A stretch of 64,000 bases of DNA, from assembly GCF_022374875.2 (NCBI RefSeq), contig NZ_CP092427.2, forward strand, positions 4,154,001 to 4,218,000. The letters are read 5' to 3'. Below the pieces are notes generated by a model that saw nothing but the letters and a program-made list of their open reading frames with translations, made no database searches and was not told where the DNA came from. Each line of letters opens with the position of its first letter. The first letter of the stretch is position 1. The translations under genes and the position numbers were made by a program. Source of the stretch: Mycolicibacterium rufum. Lineage in GTDB: Bacteria; Actinomycetota; Actinomycetes; Mycobacteriales; Mycobacteriaceae. Of the stretch, positions 10,287 through 18,321 are shown piece by piece.

Positions 10287-11921
10287 GTGAGCAAGTTCAC
10301 CGAGAAGATGTACCGCAGTGCCCGCACCAGCACCCGGGGCATGGTCACCGGCGAACCCCATGAGCCGGTCCGGCACACCTGGGGCGAGGTGCACGAGAGG
10401 GCACGGTGCATCGCGGGCGGACTCGCCGCCGCGGGCGTCGGTCGCGGTGACGCGGTCGGAGTGCTCGCCGGGCTGCCCGTCGAGATCGCGCCCATCGCCC
10501 AGGGCCTCTGGATGCGCGGCGCCTCGCTGACCATGCTGCACCAGCCCACACCCCGCACCGACCTCGTGATGTGGGCCGAGGACACGATGAACGTCATCGG
10601 CATGATCGAGGCCAAGGCCGTCATCGTCTCCGAGCCGTTCCTGGTGGCCATCCCCGTCCTGGAGGAGAAGGGCATCACGGTCCTGACCGCCGAGGACCTG
10701 CTGTCCGCGGATCCGATCGATCCGATCGAGGTCGGCGAGGACGATCTGGCGCTGATGCAGCTGACCTCCGGGTCGACCGGGTCGCCGAAGGCCGTCCAGA
10801 TCACCCACCGCAACATCCACTCCAACGCCGAGGCGATGTTCATCGGCGCCCAGTACGACGTCGAGACCGACGTCATGGTCAGCTGGCTGCCCTGCTTCCA
10901 CGACATGGGCATGGTCGGCTTCCTGACCATCCCGATGTACTTCGGCGCCGAGCTGGTCAAGGTCACGCCCCTGGACTTCCTGCGCGACACGCTGCTGTGG
11001 GCCAAGCTCATCGACAAGTACAAGGGCACGATGACCGCCGCCCCGAACTTCGCCTACGCGCTGTTCGCCAAGCGGCTGCGCCGCCAGGCCAAGCCCGGTG
11101 AGTTCGATCTGTCGACGCTGCGGTTCGCGCTGTCAGGCGCCGAGCCCGTCGATCCCGCCGACGTCGAGGATCTGCTCGACGCGGGCAAGCCGTTCGGGCT
11201 GAACCCCGGCGCGATCCTGCCGGCCTACGGCATGGCCGAGACCACGCTCGCGGTGTCGTTCTCGCCGTGCAATGCCGGCCTGGTGGTCGACGAAGTCGAC
11301 GCCGACCTGCTGGCGGCGCTTCGCCGCGCCGTGCCCGCCACCAAGGGCAACACCAAGCGGCTGGCCGACCTCGGTCCGCTGCTCACCGATCTCGAGGCCC
11401 GCGTCATCGACGACCACGGCAACGTCATGCCGCCCCGCGGCGTCGGTGTCATCGAACTGCGCGGCGAGTGCGTCACGCCGGGCTACATGACGATGGGCGG
11501 GTTCATCCCCGCGCAGGACGAGCACGGCTGGTACGACACCGGTGACCTCGGCTACCTGACCGACGACGGCCACGTCGTGGTCTGCGGCCGCGTCAAGGAC
11601 GTCATCATCATGGCCGGCCGCAACATCTACCCGACCGACATCGAGCGGGCCGCGGGCCGGGTCGAGGGTGTGCGGCCGGGCTGCGCCGTCGCCGTCCGGC
11701 TCGACGCCGGGCACTCGCGGGAGACCTTCGCCGTCGCGGTCGAGTCCAACGCGTGGCAGGACCCGGCCGAGGTGCGCCGCATCGAACACCAGGTCGCCCA
11801 CGAGGTGGTCGCCGAGGTCGAGATGCGGCCGCGCAACGTGGTCGTGCTGGGGCCGGGCAGCATCCCGAAGACGTCGTCGGGCAAGCTCCGCCGGTCGACC
11901 TCGGTCTCGCTGGTCACCTAG
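10287..11921 (+). CDS. pks16: Fatty acyl-AMP/CoA ligase (Pks16)
   Basis: A 544-residue member of the adenylate-forming superfamily, nearly the same throughout as the M. tuberculosis protein named Pks16 (Rv1013), which despite its name is an acyl-AMP ligase. The P-loop-like motif [18 protein letters not shown] is near residue 160, [13 protein letters not shown] near residue 315, the hinge YDTGDLGYL near residue 420 and [11 protein letters not shown] with the C-terminal lysine near residue 530. It should activate long fatty acids with ATP for lipid assembly. The GTG at 10287 is chosen because it follows a strong ribosome-binding site and begins with the conserved [11 protein letters not shown]; an in-frame start 30 codons upstream lacks these supports. 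Confidence 0.95.
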   Translation: MSKFTEKMYRSARTSTRGMVTGEPHEPVRHTWGEVHERARCIAGGLAAAGVGRGDAVGVLAGLPVEIAPIAQGLWMRGASLTMLHQPTPRTDLVMWAEDTMNVIGMIEAKAVIVSEPFLVAIPVLEEKGITVLTAEDLLSADPIDPIEVGEDDLALMQLTSGSTGSPKAVQITHRNIHSNAEAMFIGAQYDVETDVMVSWLPCFHDMGMVGFLTIPMYFGAELVKVTPLDFLRDTLLWAKLIDKYKGTMTAAPNFAYALFAKRLRRQAKPGEFDLSTLRFALSGAEPVDPADVEDLLDAGKPFGLNPGAILPAYGMAETTLAVSFSPCNAGLVVDEVDADLLAALRRAVPATKGNTKRLADLGPLLTDLEARVIDDHGNVMPPRGVGVIELRGECVTPGYMTMGGFIPAQDEHGWYDTGDLGYLTDDGHVVVCGRVKDVIIMAGRNIYPTDIERAAGRVEGVRPGCAVAVRLDAGHSRETFAVAVESNAWQDPAEVRRIEHQVAHEVVAEVEMRPRNVVVLGPGSIPKTSSGKLRRSTSVSLVT

Positions 11922-11933
11922 TCTCCCCCCTCC

Positions 11934-11996
11934 CGCGAGGGTGCGTGTCTGCACGCGACACGCCGCGTCCAGGCGGCATTTCACGCACGCTCGCGG
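11934..11996 (+). repeat. Intergenic palindromic element, copy A
   Basis: A roughly 63-bp imperfect palindrome. GCGAGGGTGCG at the left pairs with CGCACGCTCGC at the right with one mismatch, and the core reads ACGCGACACGCCGCG. It is closely similar to 31903-31966 and overlaps the last codons of the convergent lipase-maturation-factor-like gene. It may act as a bidirectional terminator between pks16 and that gene. Confidence 0.7.
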
Positions 11997-13456
11997 CGCA
12001 CGGGCGGTAGATACTCCCCGACGAGCGTGCGGTTCCACCATCGCCGGTCCTCGCGCAGTTCCCGCCACGACGTGAACCGGTACTCGTAGAGCCGCGCCCG
12101 CACGTAGCGCGGCGCTGCGTCGGGAAACGGATTGTGGCCCAGCAGCCGCAGCGTCGCCCGGTCGGCCCGCAGCAGCCGGGCCACCAGGGGCCGGAACCAG
12201 TCCTGCGCGTAGGTCGGGGACAGTGCGGCGAACCACATCAGCCAGTCCAGCCGCAGGTGATAGGGCGCCCACTGCCGCGGCATCCGGTGCGGGTCGCCCG
12301 GCTTGCCCGAGAAGCCGTACTCCTTCCACACCGTGTCGGCCGTGATCCGCTCGGCATCGGTGCCCTCGATCACCACCTCCATCCGCACCCGGCCGACGGT
12401 GCCGAACGCCCCGTAGGTGTTCACCAGGCGCAGCGCGTTGAACGAGGCGTTCATCCGCTGGGTGTGGCCGACCATGTTGGCCACCGGCCAGTAGCTGAGC
12501 ACCACGGTCAGCGCCGTCCCGGCGATCACCAGCGCGGCGAACCACCCCGGGGTCGCGGTCGGGGTGGGCGTCGCGGGCATGGGCAGCACCGTGGCGAACG
12601 CGGCGTGGTCCACCGCGCTGAAGGCGAGAAGGATCGTCAGCCAGTTGAGCCACGCGAAGTTCCCTGACGCCACGAGCCACAGTTGGGTGACGATGACGAT
12701 CGCGGCCGCGATCGACGCCACCGGCTGCGGGGCGAACAACCCGAACGGCACCAGGAGCTGGGCGATGTGGTTGCCCGCCACCTCGACACGGTGCAGGGGC
12801 CGGGGCAGGTGATGGAAGAACCAGCTCAGCGGCCCCGGCATCGGCTGTGTCTCGTGGTGGTAGTCCAGGCAACTGAGATCGCGCCAGCACGGATCGCCGC
12901 GCATCTTGATCAGGCCGGCGCCGAACTCGACGCGGAACAGCAGCCAGCGCAGCAGCCACAGCGTCAGCACGGGCGGTGCGATGTCGTCGTTGCCCAGCAG
13001 CATCATCAGGAAGCCGGCCTCGAGCAGCAGCGACTCCCAGCCGAACCCGTACCACCGCTGACCGACGTTGACGATCGACAGATAACCCAGCCACAACGAC
13101 AGCCACGCCAGGGTCGCCGCCCACAGCGGGACCGCATCGTCGACCCCGGCGACGAGCGCACCGGCCAGCGCCACGCCGGCCCAGCAGACCGCGGCGAAGA
13201 AGCGGTCGGAGTAGTGCAGATGGAAGACGCTGGGCGCGGCGCGGAACGGGACCCGCGCGACGAAGCGCGGTACCGGCAGCATGCCGTCGCGTCCGAGCAA
13301 CGCACGAAACTGCAGAGCAGCGCCGAGGAACGCGATCAGGAACACCGCCGCCACGCCGCGCTGCAGCACCTCCCGGGCCAGCCAGTACTCCGGTGCGCCG
13401 AACCAGTCCGCCTGCACGGGTCCAGTCAACGCCGTCACCCGCCGCGGCAAAAGCAT
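11981..13456 (-). CDS. Lipase maturation factor-like membrane protein
   Basis: A 491-residue polytopic membrane protein of the lipase maturation factor (LMF1/DUF1222) family. It shows about eight hydrophobic segments in its first 330 residues and a soluble C-terminal portion. Family-typical segments are WYGFGWESLLLEAGF, RVEFGAGLIKMRGDPCWRDL and LVNTYGAFGTVGRVR. In animals LMF1 helps lipases fold in the ER; the bacterial role is not known. The ATG at 13456 was chosen because sequence upstream belongs to the divergent ABC transporter promoter region; the ABC gene starts 37 bases away. The last codons lie in a repeat element. Confidence 0.85.
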   Translation of the reverse strand: MLLPRRVTALTGPVQADWFGAPEYWLAREVLQRGVAAVFLIAFLGAALQFRALLGRDGMLPVPRFVARVPFRAAPSVFHLHYSDRFFAAVCWAGVALAGALVAGVDDAVPLWAATLAWLSLWLGYLSIVNVGQRWYGFGWESLLLEAGFLMMLLGNDDIAPPVLTLWLLRWLLFRVEFGAGLIKMRGDPCWRDLSCLDYHHETQPMPGPLSWFFHHLPRPLHRVEVAGNHIAQLLVPFGLFAPQPVASIAAAIVIVTQLWLVASGNFAWLNWLTILLAFSAVDHAAFATVLPMPATPTPTATPGWFAALVIAGTALTVVLSYWPVANMVGHTQRMNASFNALRLVNTYGAFGTVGRVRMEVVIEGTDAERITADTVWKEYGFSGKPGDPHRMPRQWAPYHLRLDWLMWFAALSPTYAQDWFRPLVARLLRADRATLRLLGHNPFPDAAPRYVRARLYEYRFTSWRELREDRRWWNRTLVGEYLPPVRRERA

Positions 13457-13493
13457 TGGCCGGATGTCGGTCGGCGCGGATACCGTCGGTGTC

Positions 13494-14450
13494 ATGGACC
13501 CGGCCATCGAAGCGATCGACCTCGTCAAACGGTTCGGTGGCCACACCGCGGTCGACGGGGTCAGCTTCGCGGTACCGCCGGGCACCGTGCTCGGCCTGCT
13601 GGGACCCAACGGCGCCGGTAAGACGACCACGGTGCGGATGATGACGACGCTCACCGAACCCACCAGCGGCACCGCGCGGGTGGCGGGTTACGACGTGCGA
13701 GCCCAGCCGGACCAGGTACGCCGGCACATGGGGCTGACCGGTCAGGTGGCCACCGTCGACGAACTGCTGACCGGCCGGGAGAACATCCGGATGATCGGCG
13801 GCCTCTACGGTATCCGGCGCCGCGCCCTGGAGAAGCTGGGAGATCAACTGCTGCAGCAGTTCTCACTGTCCGAGGCGGGGGACCGGGTGGTGAAGTCGTA
13901 CTCGGGCGGGATGCGCCGGCGGCTGGATCTCGCGGTCAGCCTGCTCGCCTCACCGCCGGTGCTGTTCCTCGACGAGCCGACCACGGGGCTCGACCCGCGC
14001 AGCCGCAACGAGTTGTGGGAGGTGCTGCGCGGTCTGGTGGCCGAGGGCACCACGCTGCTGTTGACCACGCAGTATCTCGAGGAGGCCGACCAGCTGGCCG
14101 ACAACATCGTGGTCATCGACCAGGGCCGCATCATCGCCGAGGGGCCGCCGCTGCAGCTCAAGCAGCAGGCCGGCCGCGCCAGCCTGGTGATCACGGTGGG
14201 CGACGCGGCCGATCTGCCCGTTGCACAGGAGCTGCTGCGCCGCACCGGCACCGAGGTGTTCGTCGACGCGGCCGCGCGCCGGCTCACCGCGTCGGCCGAC
14301 GGGCTCGACGACATGATCGCCGTGGCGGGCTGGTTGCGCGACAGCGGCATCGGCGTCGACGACATCGGGTTGTCCCGGCCCAGCCTCGACGATGTCTTCC
14401 TGACCTTGACCGGGCACCGCACCGACGAATCCGAGGAGGTCGGCGCATGA
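13494..14450 (+). CDS. DrrA-type ABC exporter, ATP-binding subunit
   Basis: A 318-residue ABC ATPase of the daunorubicin-resistance (DrrA) class. Walker A is GLLGPNGAGKTTTVRM near residue 40, the signature is SYSGGMRRRLDLA near residue 140, Walker B is PVLFLDEPTTGLDPRS near residue 160 and the switch histidine position reads as LLTTQYLEEAD, glutamine instead of histidine, usual for DrrA. The C-terminal 90 residues form the DUF4162-like accessory domain. It overlaps the permease gene by 4 bases (ATGA). Such pairs export lipids or drugs in mycobacteria; the substrate is not visible here. Confidence 0.93.
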   Translation: MDPAIEAIDLVKRFGGHTAVDGVSFAVPPGTVLGLLGPNGAGKTTTVRMMTTLTEPTSGTARVAGYDVRAQPDQVRRHMGLTGQVATVDELLTGRENIRMIGGLYGIRRRALEKLGDQLLQQFSLSEAGDRVVKSYSGGMRRRLDLAVSLLASPPVLFLDEPTTGLDPRSRNELWEVLRGLVAEGTTLLLTTQYLEEADQLADNIVVIDQGRIIAEGPPLQLKQQAGRASLVITVGDAADLPVAQELLRRTGTEVFVDAAARRLTASADGLDDMIAVAGWLRDSGIGVDDIGLSRPSLDDVFLTLTGHRTDESEEVGA

Positions 14451-15301
14451 CCGCGCTGGACACCGAACACCCGGCCGCCGTCCGGGTCGACCGGGTGCCG
14501 ACGCGCCCGACCAATCTGGCCCAGCAGTCGTGGATCATGGTCAAGCGCAACATGATCCACACCAAGCGGATGCCCGAGATGCTCAGCGACGTGACGGCGC
14601 AGCCCATCATGTTCGTGCTGTTGTTCGCGTTCGTGTTCGGCGCGTCGATCACCAACACCGGCGGGGCGTCCTACCGCGAGTTCCTGCTGCCCGGCATCCA
14701 GGCGCAGACCATCGTGTTCTCGGCGTTCGTCGTCGCGTCGGGCATCACCGCCGACGTCGAGAAGGGCATCATCGACCGGTTCCGGTCGCTGCCGATCTCC
14801 CGGTCGTCGGTGCTGATCGGACGCAGCATCGCGAGCCTGCTGCACTCGTCGCTGGGCGTGGTGGTGATGGCGCTGACGGGCCTGGCGATCGGGTGGCGCA
14901 TCCGCGGCAGCATCGCCGAGGCCGTCCTGGCTTTCGCGCTGATCCTGGTGTTCGGCTTCGGGATGATCTGGTTCGGCATCCTGGTCGGATCGCTGATGCG
15001 CACCGTCGAGGCGGTCAACGGTGTGATGTTCACGGTGCTGTTCCCGGTGACGTTCCTGGCCAACACGTTCGTGCCGACCGAGCCGATGCCGCACTGGCTG
15101 CGGGTGATCGCGGAGTGGAACCCGGTGTCCTCGCTGGCGCAGGCGATGCGCGAGCTGTGGGGCAACGGCGGTCCGGCAGCCCACGACGCCCAACTGCCGC
15201 TGCATCATCCGGTGCTGTCGACCATCCTGTGGTCCTTGGCGCTGACGGCGATCTTCGCCCCGTTCGCGCTGGCCGCCTACCGGCGCCGCACCTCCGGCTA
15301 G
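14447..15301 (+). CDS. DrrB-type ABC exporter, permease subunit
   Basis: A 284-residue ABC-2 type permease with six predicted membrane segments between about residues 45 and 280. The EKGIIDRFRSLPISRSSVL stretch near residue 110 is the cytoplasmic coupling loop typical of DrrB proteins, and NTFVPTEPMPHWLRVIAEW near residue 205 is the conserved ABC-2 signature. The ATG start overlaps the stop of the ATPase gene, so the two subunits are translationally coupled. Together they should form a homodimeric-permease exporter. A multidrug or cell-envelope lipid export role is inferred from family only. Confidence 0.93.
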   Translation: MTALDTEHPAAVRVDRVPTRPTNLAQQSWIMVKRNMIHTKRMPEMLSDVTAQPIMFVLLFAFVFGASITNTGGASYREFLLPGIQAQTIVFSAFVVASGITADVEKGIIDRFRSLPISRSSVLIGRSIASLLHSSLGVVVMALTGLAIGWRIRGSIAEAVLAFALILVFGFGMIWFGILVGSLMRTVEAVNGVMFTVLFPVTFLANTFVPTEPMPHWLRVIAEWNPVSSLAQAMRELWGNGGPAAHDAQLPLHHPVLSTILWSLALTAIFAPFALAAYRRRTSG

Positions 15302-15454
15302 CGGCTCCAGCGCGCCGCTGACCGCCTCCAGGGAGGTCGGGCGGCTCCGGGCGCTCACGGTTCCTTCCGGCGGCTCGGATCCTCCCGAGCCTCGCGGGAA
15401 AACGCCCTCTTGACCGGGGAAAGTGATCGGCGTTACTGTGAGGACACTCACTGA

Positions 15455-15468
15455 TTGAAACGTTTCAA
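15455..15468. promoter_or_regulatory. LacI-family operator of the rhamnose operon
   Basis: TTGAAACGTTTCAA is a perfect 14-bp palindrome with the central CG typical of LacI/GalR-family operators. It lies just upstream of the first gene of the rhamnose operon, whose last gene encodes a LacI-family regulator. No second copy was seen elsewhere in the window. Confidence 0.8.
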
Positions 15469-15475
15469 CACCGAG

Positions 15476-15850
15476 ATGAGCCTCATGCCCGCCACCGCAC
15501 GCGACAGCGAACCCGAGCGGGTCTGCTTTCTGCTCCAGCTCAAGGCCGATCGCGTCGGCGACTACCTCGAAGCCCACACCACGGTGTGGCCCGAGATGCT
15601 CGAGGCGCTGCACGGGGCCGGCTACCGCAACTACTCGTTGTTTCTGCGGCCGGAGGACGGCCTCGTCGTGGGCTACTTCGAGACCGCCGACGCCGACGCC
15701 ACCTCGGCCGCCATGGCGAGCAACGCCGTCAACGACCGATGGCAGTCGACGATGGCGGAGTACTTCGTCGCCGCGGACCATCCCGACCGGACAGAGCAGC
15801 GACTCACCGAATACTTCCACCTCACCGCACCCGAAGGAACGTCGTCATGA
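15476..15850 (+). CDS. rhaM: L-rhamnose mutarotase
   Basis: A 124-residue member of the RhaM family, which interconverts alpha- and beta-L-rhamnose so that the isomerase receives its preferred anomer. The core VCFLLQLKADRVGDYLEAH followed by TTVWPEMLEAL carries the histidine that is catalytic in E. coli RhaM, and NDRWQSTMAEYF matches its C-terminal tryptophan-rich helix. Start choice is unclear: ATG at 15476 and ATG at 15485 both fit, without a strong ribosome-binding site. A TTG at 15455 would place the operator inside the gene and is unlikely. It overlaps the transporter gene by 4 bases (ATGA) and opens the operon. Confidence 0.88.
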   Translation: MSLMPATARDSEPERVCFLLQLKADRVGDYLEAHTTVWPEMLEALHGAGYRNYSLFLRPEDGLVVGYFETADADATSAAMASNAVNDRWQSTMAEYFVAADHPDRTEQRLTEYFHLTAPEGTSS

Positions 15851-17160
15851 AAGTAGGAGCCCGCTCCACGACCGGATGGAAGGCGACGATCTCCGTCGCG
15901 ATGTCGAACTACATCGAGGCGGGATCGATCATCGCCATCGCCACCAGCCTCACCTTCTGGCAGGAGGCGTTCGGGATCAGCAATCTCGGTGTCGGGTTAC
16001 TGGCGGCCCTGTCGGCCAACGCCTTCGGCGCCGCCGTGGGCGCCGCCTTGGGCGGGCCGCTCTGCGACCGGTTCGGCCGCAAGGCGATCTACACCTACGA
16101 CCTGCTGGTGTACATGGCCGGTGTGTTGCTGGCGGCCTGCGCGCTGAACTTCACGATGCTGCTGGTCGGCTTCATCATCACCGGTATCGCGGTCGGCGCC
16201 GGCGTCCCCGCGTCATGGACCTACATCGCCGAGCAAGCGCCGTCCATCCAGCGGGCCAAACACGTGGGCACCGCGCAGTTGGCCTGGTCGACCGGTCCGC
16301 TCGTCGGCTTCGCCCTCGCCGCCGCGCTGGCGCCGCTGGGCCTGCTCGGGTCGCGGCTCATCTTCGCGCACCTCTTCGTCGTGGCCGCCGTCGTGTGGTG
16401 GATCCGGCAGGGCCTGCAGGAGTCGCAGATCTGGAAGGACGAGGGGCAGCAGTCCCACAGCGATGTGGCGTCGGCGATCGGCGTCCGGGGTCTTCGCGGT
16501 CTGTTCTCGCGGCGAGTGAACATCACCGCACTGCTGTTCCTCGGCGGGATCTACCTGTTCTGGAACACCGTGGCCGGTCAGGCGGGGATCTTCATGCCCC
16601 GCGTCTACGACACCGCGGGTCTGCACAGCCCCGTGCAGCAGAATCTGCTGCAGGTCCTGGTGTGGGGCTGCACCGTCGTGGCGACCTACTTCGGGTTCAT
16701 GCGATTCGCCGACCGCATGTCTCAACGCCTGCTCTACGCCATCGGTGCCGTGCTGGGCATCGCCGGCTGGAGTGTGCTGGTCGCGTTCACCGACAGCGGG
16801 GTACCCACCATGCTGATCTTCGCCGTGCTGTGGGGCGTCTCCAGTGGCATTGGCGCACAGGCGTTTTACAGCTTGTGGGCGAGTGAGCTGTTCGCCACGC
16901 CGTATCGCGCGAGCGCGCAGGGCGTGATGTTCTTCGTGGTGCGCAGCGTCACCGGCCTGCTGTCCTACTTCTTCCCGACACTGCTGGCGGTCACCGGGCT
17001 GACCGGCGTCGGCCTGCTCCTGGTCGGCCTGCTCACCGTCGCCCTGATCATCGGCGTGGTCTGGGCGCCGCACACCCGCGGCAAGACCCTCAAACAGATC
17101 GAGACGGAGCGCTACGGAGCCCCCGTCGAACCGAGCGACGACACCAAGGCGGTGCTGTGA
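15847..17160 (+). CDS. MFS sugar transporter, probable L-rhamnose permease
   Basis: A 437-residue major facilitator superfamily protein with about twelve membrane segments. The loop between segments 2 and 3 reads GGPLCDRFGRKAIYTYDLLV, the classic GxxxDRxGRR-type motif of sugar porters, and PAxxAEQAPSIQRAKH-like sequence follows segment 5. The C-terminus (GKTLKQIETERYG) resembles sugar/proton symporters. Position between the mutarotase and the isomerase, with 4-base overlaps, points to rhamnose uptake at the cytoplasmic membrane; specificity is inferred from context. The ATG at 15847 overlaps the mutarotase stop. Confidence 0.88.
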   Translation: MKVGARSTTGWKATISVAMSNYIEAGSIIAIATSLTFWQEAFGISNLGVGLLAALSANAFGAAVGAALGGPLCDRFGRKAIYTYDLLVYMAGVLLAACALNFTMLLVGFIITGIAVGAGVPASWTYIAEQAPSIQRAKHVGTAQLAWSTGPLVGFALAAALAPLGLLGSRLIFAHLFVVAAVVWWIRQGLQESQIWKDEGQQSHSDVASAIGVRGLRGLFSRRVNITALLFLGGIYLFWNTVAGQAGIFMPRVYDTAGLHSPVQQNLLQVLVWGCTVVATYFGFMRFADRMSQRLLYAIGAVLGIAGWSVLVAFTDSGVPTMLIFAVLWGVSSGIGAQAFYSLWASELFATPYRASAQGVMFFVVRSVTGLLSYFFPTLLAVTGLTGVGLLLVGLLTVALIIGVVWAPHTRGKTLKQIETERYGAPVEPSDDTKAVL

Positions 17161-18311
17161 TGATCGACCCGTTGGTGGACAACCTCAGGATCGAACTGCC
17201 CTCCTGGGCCTTCGGCAACTCCGGCACCCGCTTCAAGGTGTTCGGCACGCCGGGTGTGCCGCGCAACGTTCACGAGAAGATCGCCGACGCCGCCACCGTG
17301 CACCGGCTCACCGGGTTGGCGCCGACGGTGGCCCTGCACATCCCGTGGGACGCCGTCGACGACTACTCCGCCCTGGCCCGCTACGCCGAGGAGCTGGGGG
17401 TGCGCCTGGGGACCATCAATTCCAACACCTTCCAGGACGATGTCTACAAGTTCGGCAGCCTCACCCACACCGACAAGGCCGTACGGCAGCAGGCGATCGA
17501 CCATCACCTCGCCTGCATCGAGGTGATGCACCAGACCGGCTCACGCGACCTGAAGATCTGGCTGGCCGACGGCACCAACTACCCAGGCCAGGGCGACATC
17601 CGCGGACGTCAGGAGCGACTGGCCGAATCACTGTCGACGATCTACCAGCACATCGGCGCGCATCAGCGAATGGTGTTGGAATACAAGTTCTTCGAGCCGG
17701 CGATGTACATGACCGACGTCCCGGACTGGGGTACCGCCTACGCGCAGGTGAACGCGCTGGGTGACCGTGCCAAGGTGTGCCTGGACACCGGCCACCATGC
17801 GCCCGGGACGAACATCGAGTTCATCGTGGCCCAGCTGCTGCGGCTGGGAAAGCTGGGCTCGTTCGACTTCAACTCGCGGTTCTACGCCGACGACGATCTC
17901 ATCGTCGGCGCCGCCGACCCGTTCCAGCTCTTCCGCATCATGTTCGAGGTGATCCGCGGCGGTGCGCTGGACGCCGGCTCAGATGTCGCCCTGATGCTCG
18001 ACCAGTGTCACAACGTGGAGGCCAAGATCCCCGGCCAGATCCGCTCGGTGCTCAACGTCGTGGAGATGACCGCGCGTGCGCTGCTGGTCGACCGTGCGGC
18101 GCTGACCGCCGCACAGGAGTCCGGCGATGTGCTGGGCGCCAACCAGATCATGATGGATGCCTTCTACACCGATGTGCGACCCGCGCTGGCGCAGTGGCGC
18201 ACCGACCGCGGGCTGCCCGCCGACCCGATAGGCGCTTTCGCCGCATCGGGGTACCAGGACACCATCAATGCCGAACGTACCGGCGGAACCCAGTCATCCT
18301 GGGGCGCCTGA
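17160..18311 (+). CDS. rhaI: L-rhamnose isomerase, RhaI type
   Basis: A 383-residue TIM-barrel sugar isomerase of the RhaI (Pseudomonas stutzeri) type, unrelated in length and motifs to E. coli RhaA. It converts L-rhamnose to L-rhamnulose with divalent metal. Likely metal ligands are in VLEYKFFEP, CLDTGHHAPGTN and the DFNSRFYADDD segment, and HIPWDAVDDY is near the substrate pocket. The start is ATG 17160, which shares one base with the transporter stop (TGATG); a GTG at 17157 is an alternative. It precedes the aldolase/dehydrogenase gene by 10 bases with a GAGAGGAAC ribosome-binding site between. Confidence 0.9.
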   Translation: MIDPLVDNLRIELPSWAFGNSGTRFKVFGTPGVPRNVHEKIADAATVHRLTGLAPTVALHIPWDAVDDYSALARYAEELGVRLGTINSNTFQDDVYKFGSLTHTDKAVRQQAIDHHLACIEVMHQTGSRDLKIWLADGTNYPGQGDIRGRQERLAESLSTIYQHIGAHQRMVLEYKFFEPAMYMTDVPDWGTAYAQVNALGDRAKVCLDTGHHAPGTNIEFIVAQLLRLGKLGSFDFNSRFYADDDLIVGAADPFQLFRIMFEVIRGGALDAGSDVALMLDQCHNVEAKIPGQIRSVLNVVEMTARALLVDRAALTAAQESGDVLGANQIMMDAFYTDVRPALAQWRTDRGLPADPIGAFAASGYQDTINAERTGGTQSSWGA

Positions 18312-18321
18312 GAGGAACGTC

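Noticed and set aside
10075..10290. A 71-codon plus frame ending on the pks16 start
   Set aside because: Its overlap with pks16 is suggestive, but there is no ribosome-binding site, hydrophobic core or known motif, so it is not called.
11133..13847. A 904-codon minus-strand frame spanning three genes
   Set aside because: It runs antisense through pks16 and the ABC gene and out of frame through the lipase-maturation-factor gene; no domain is recognisable.
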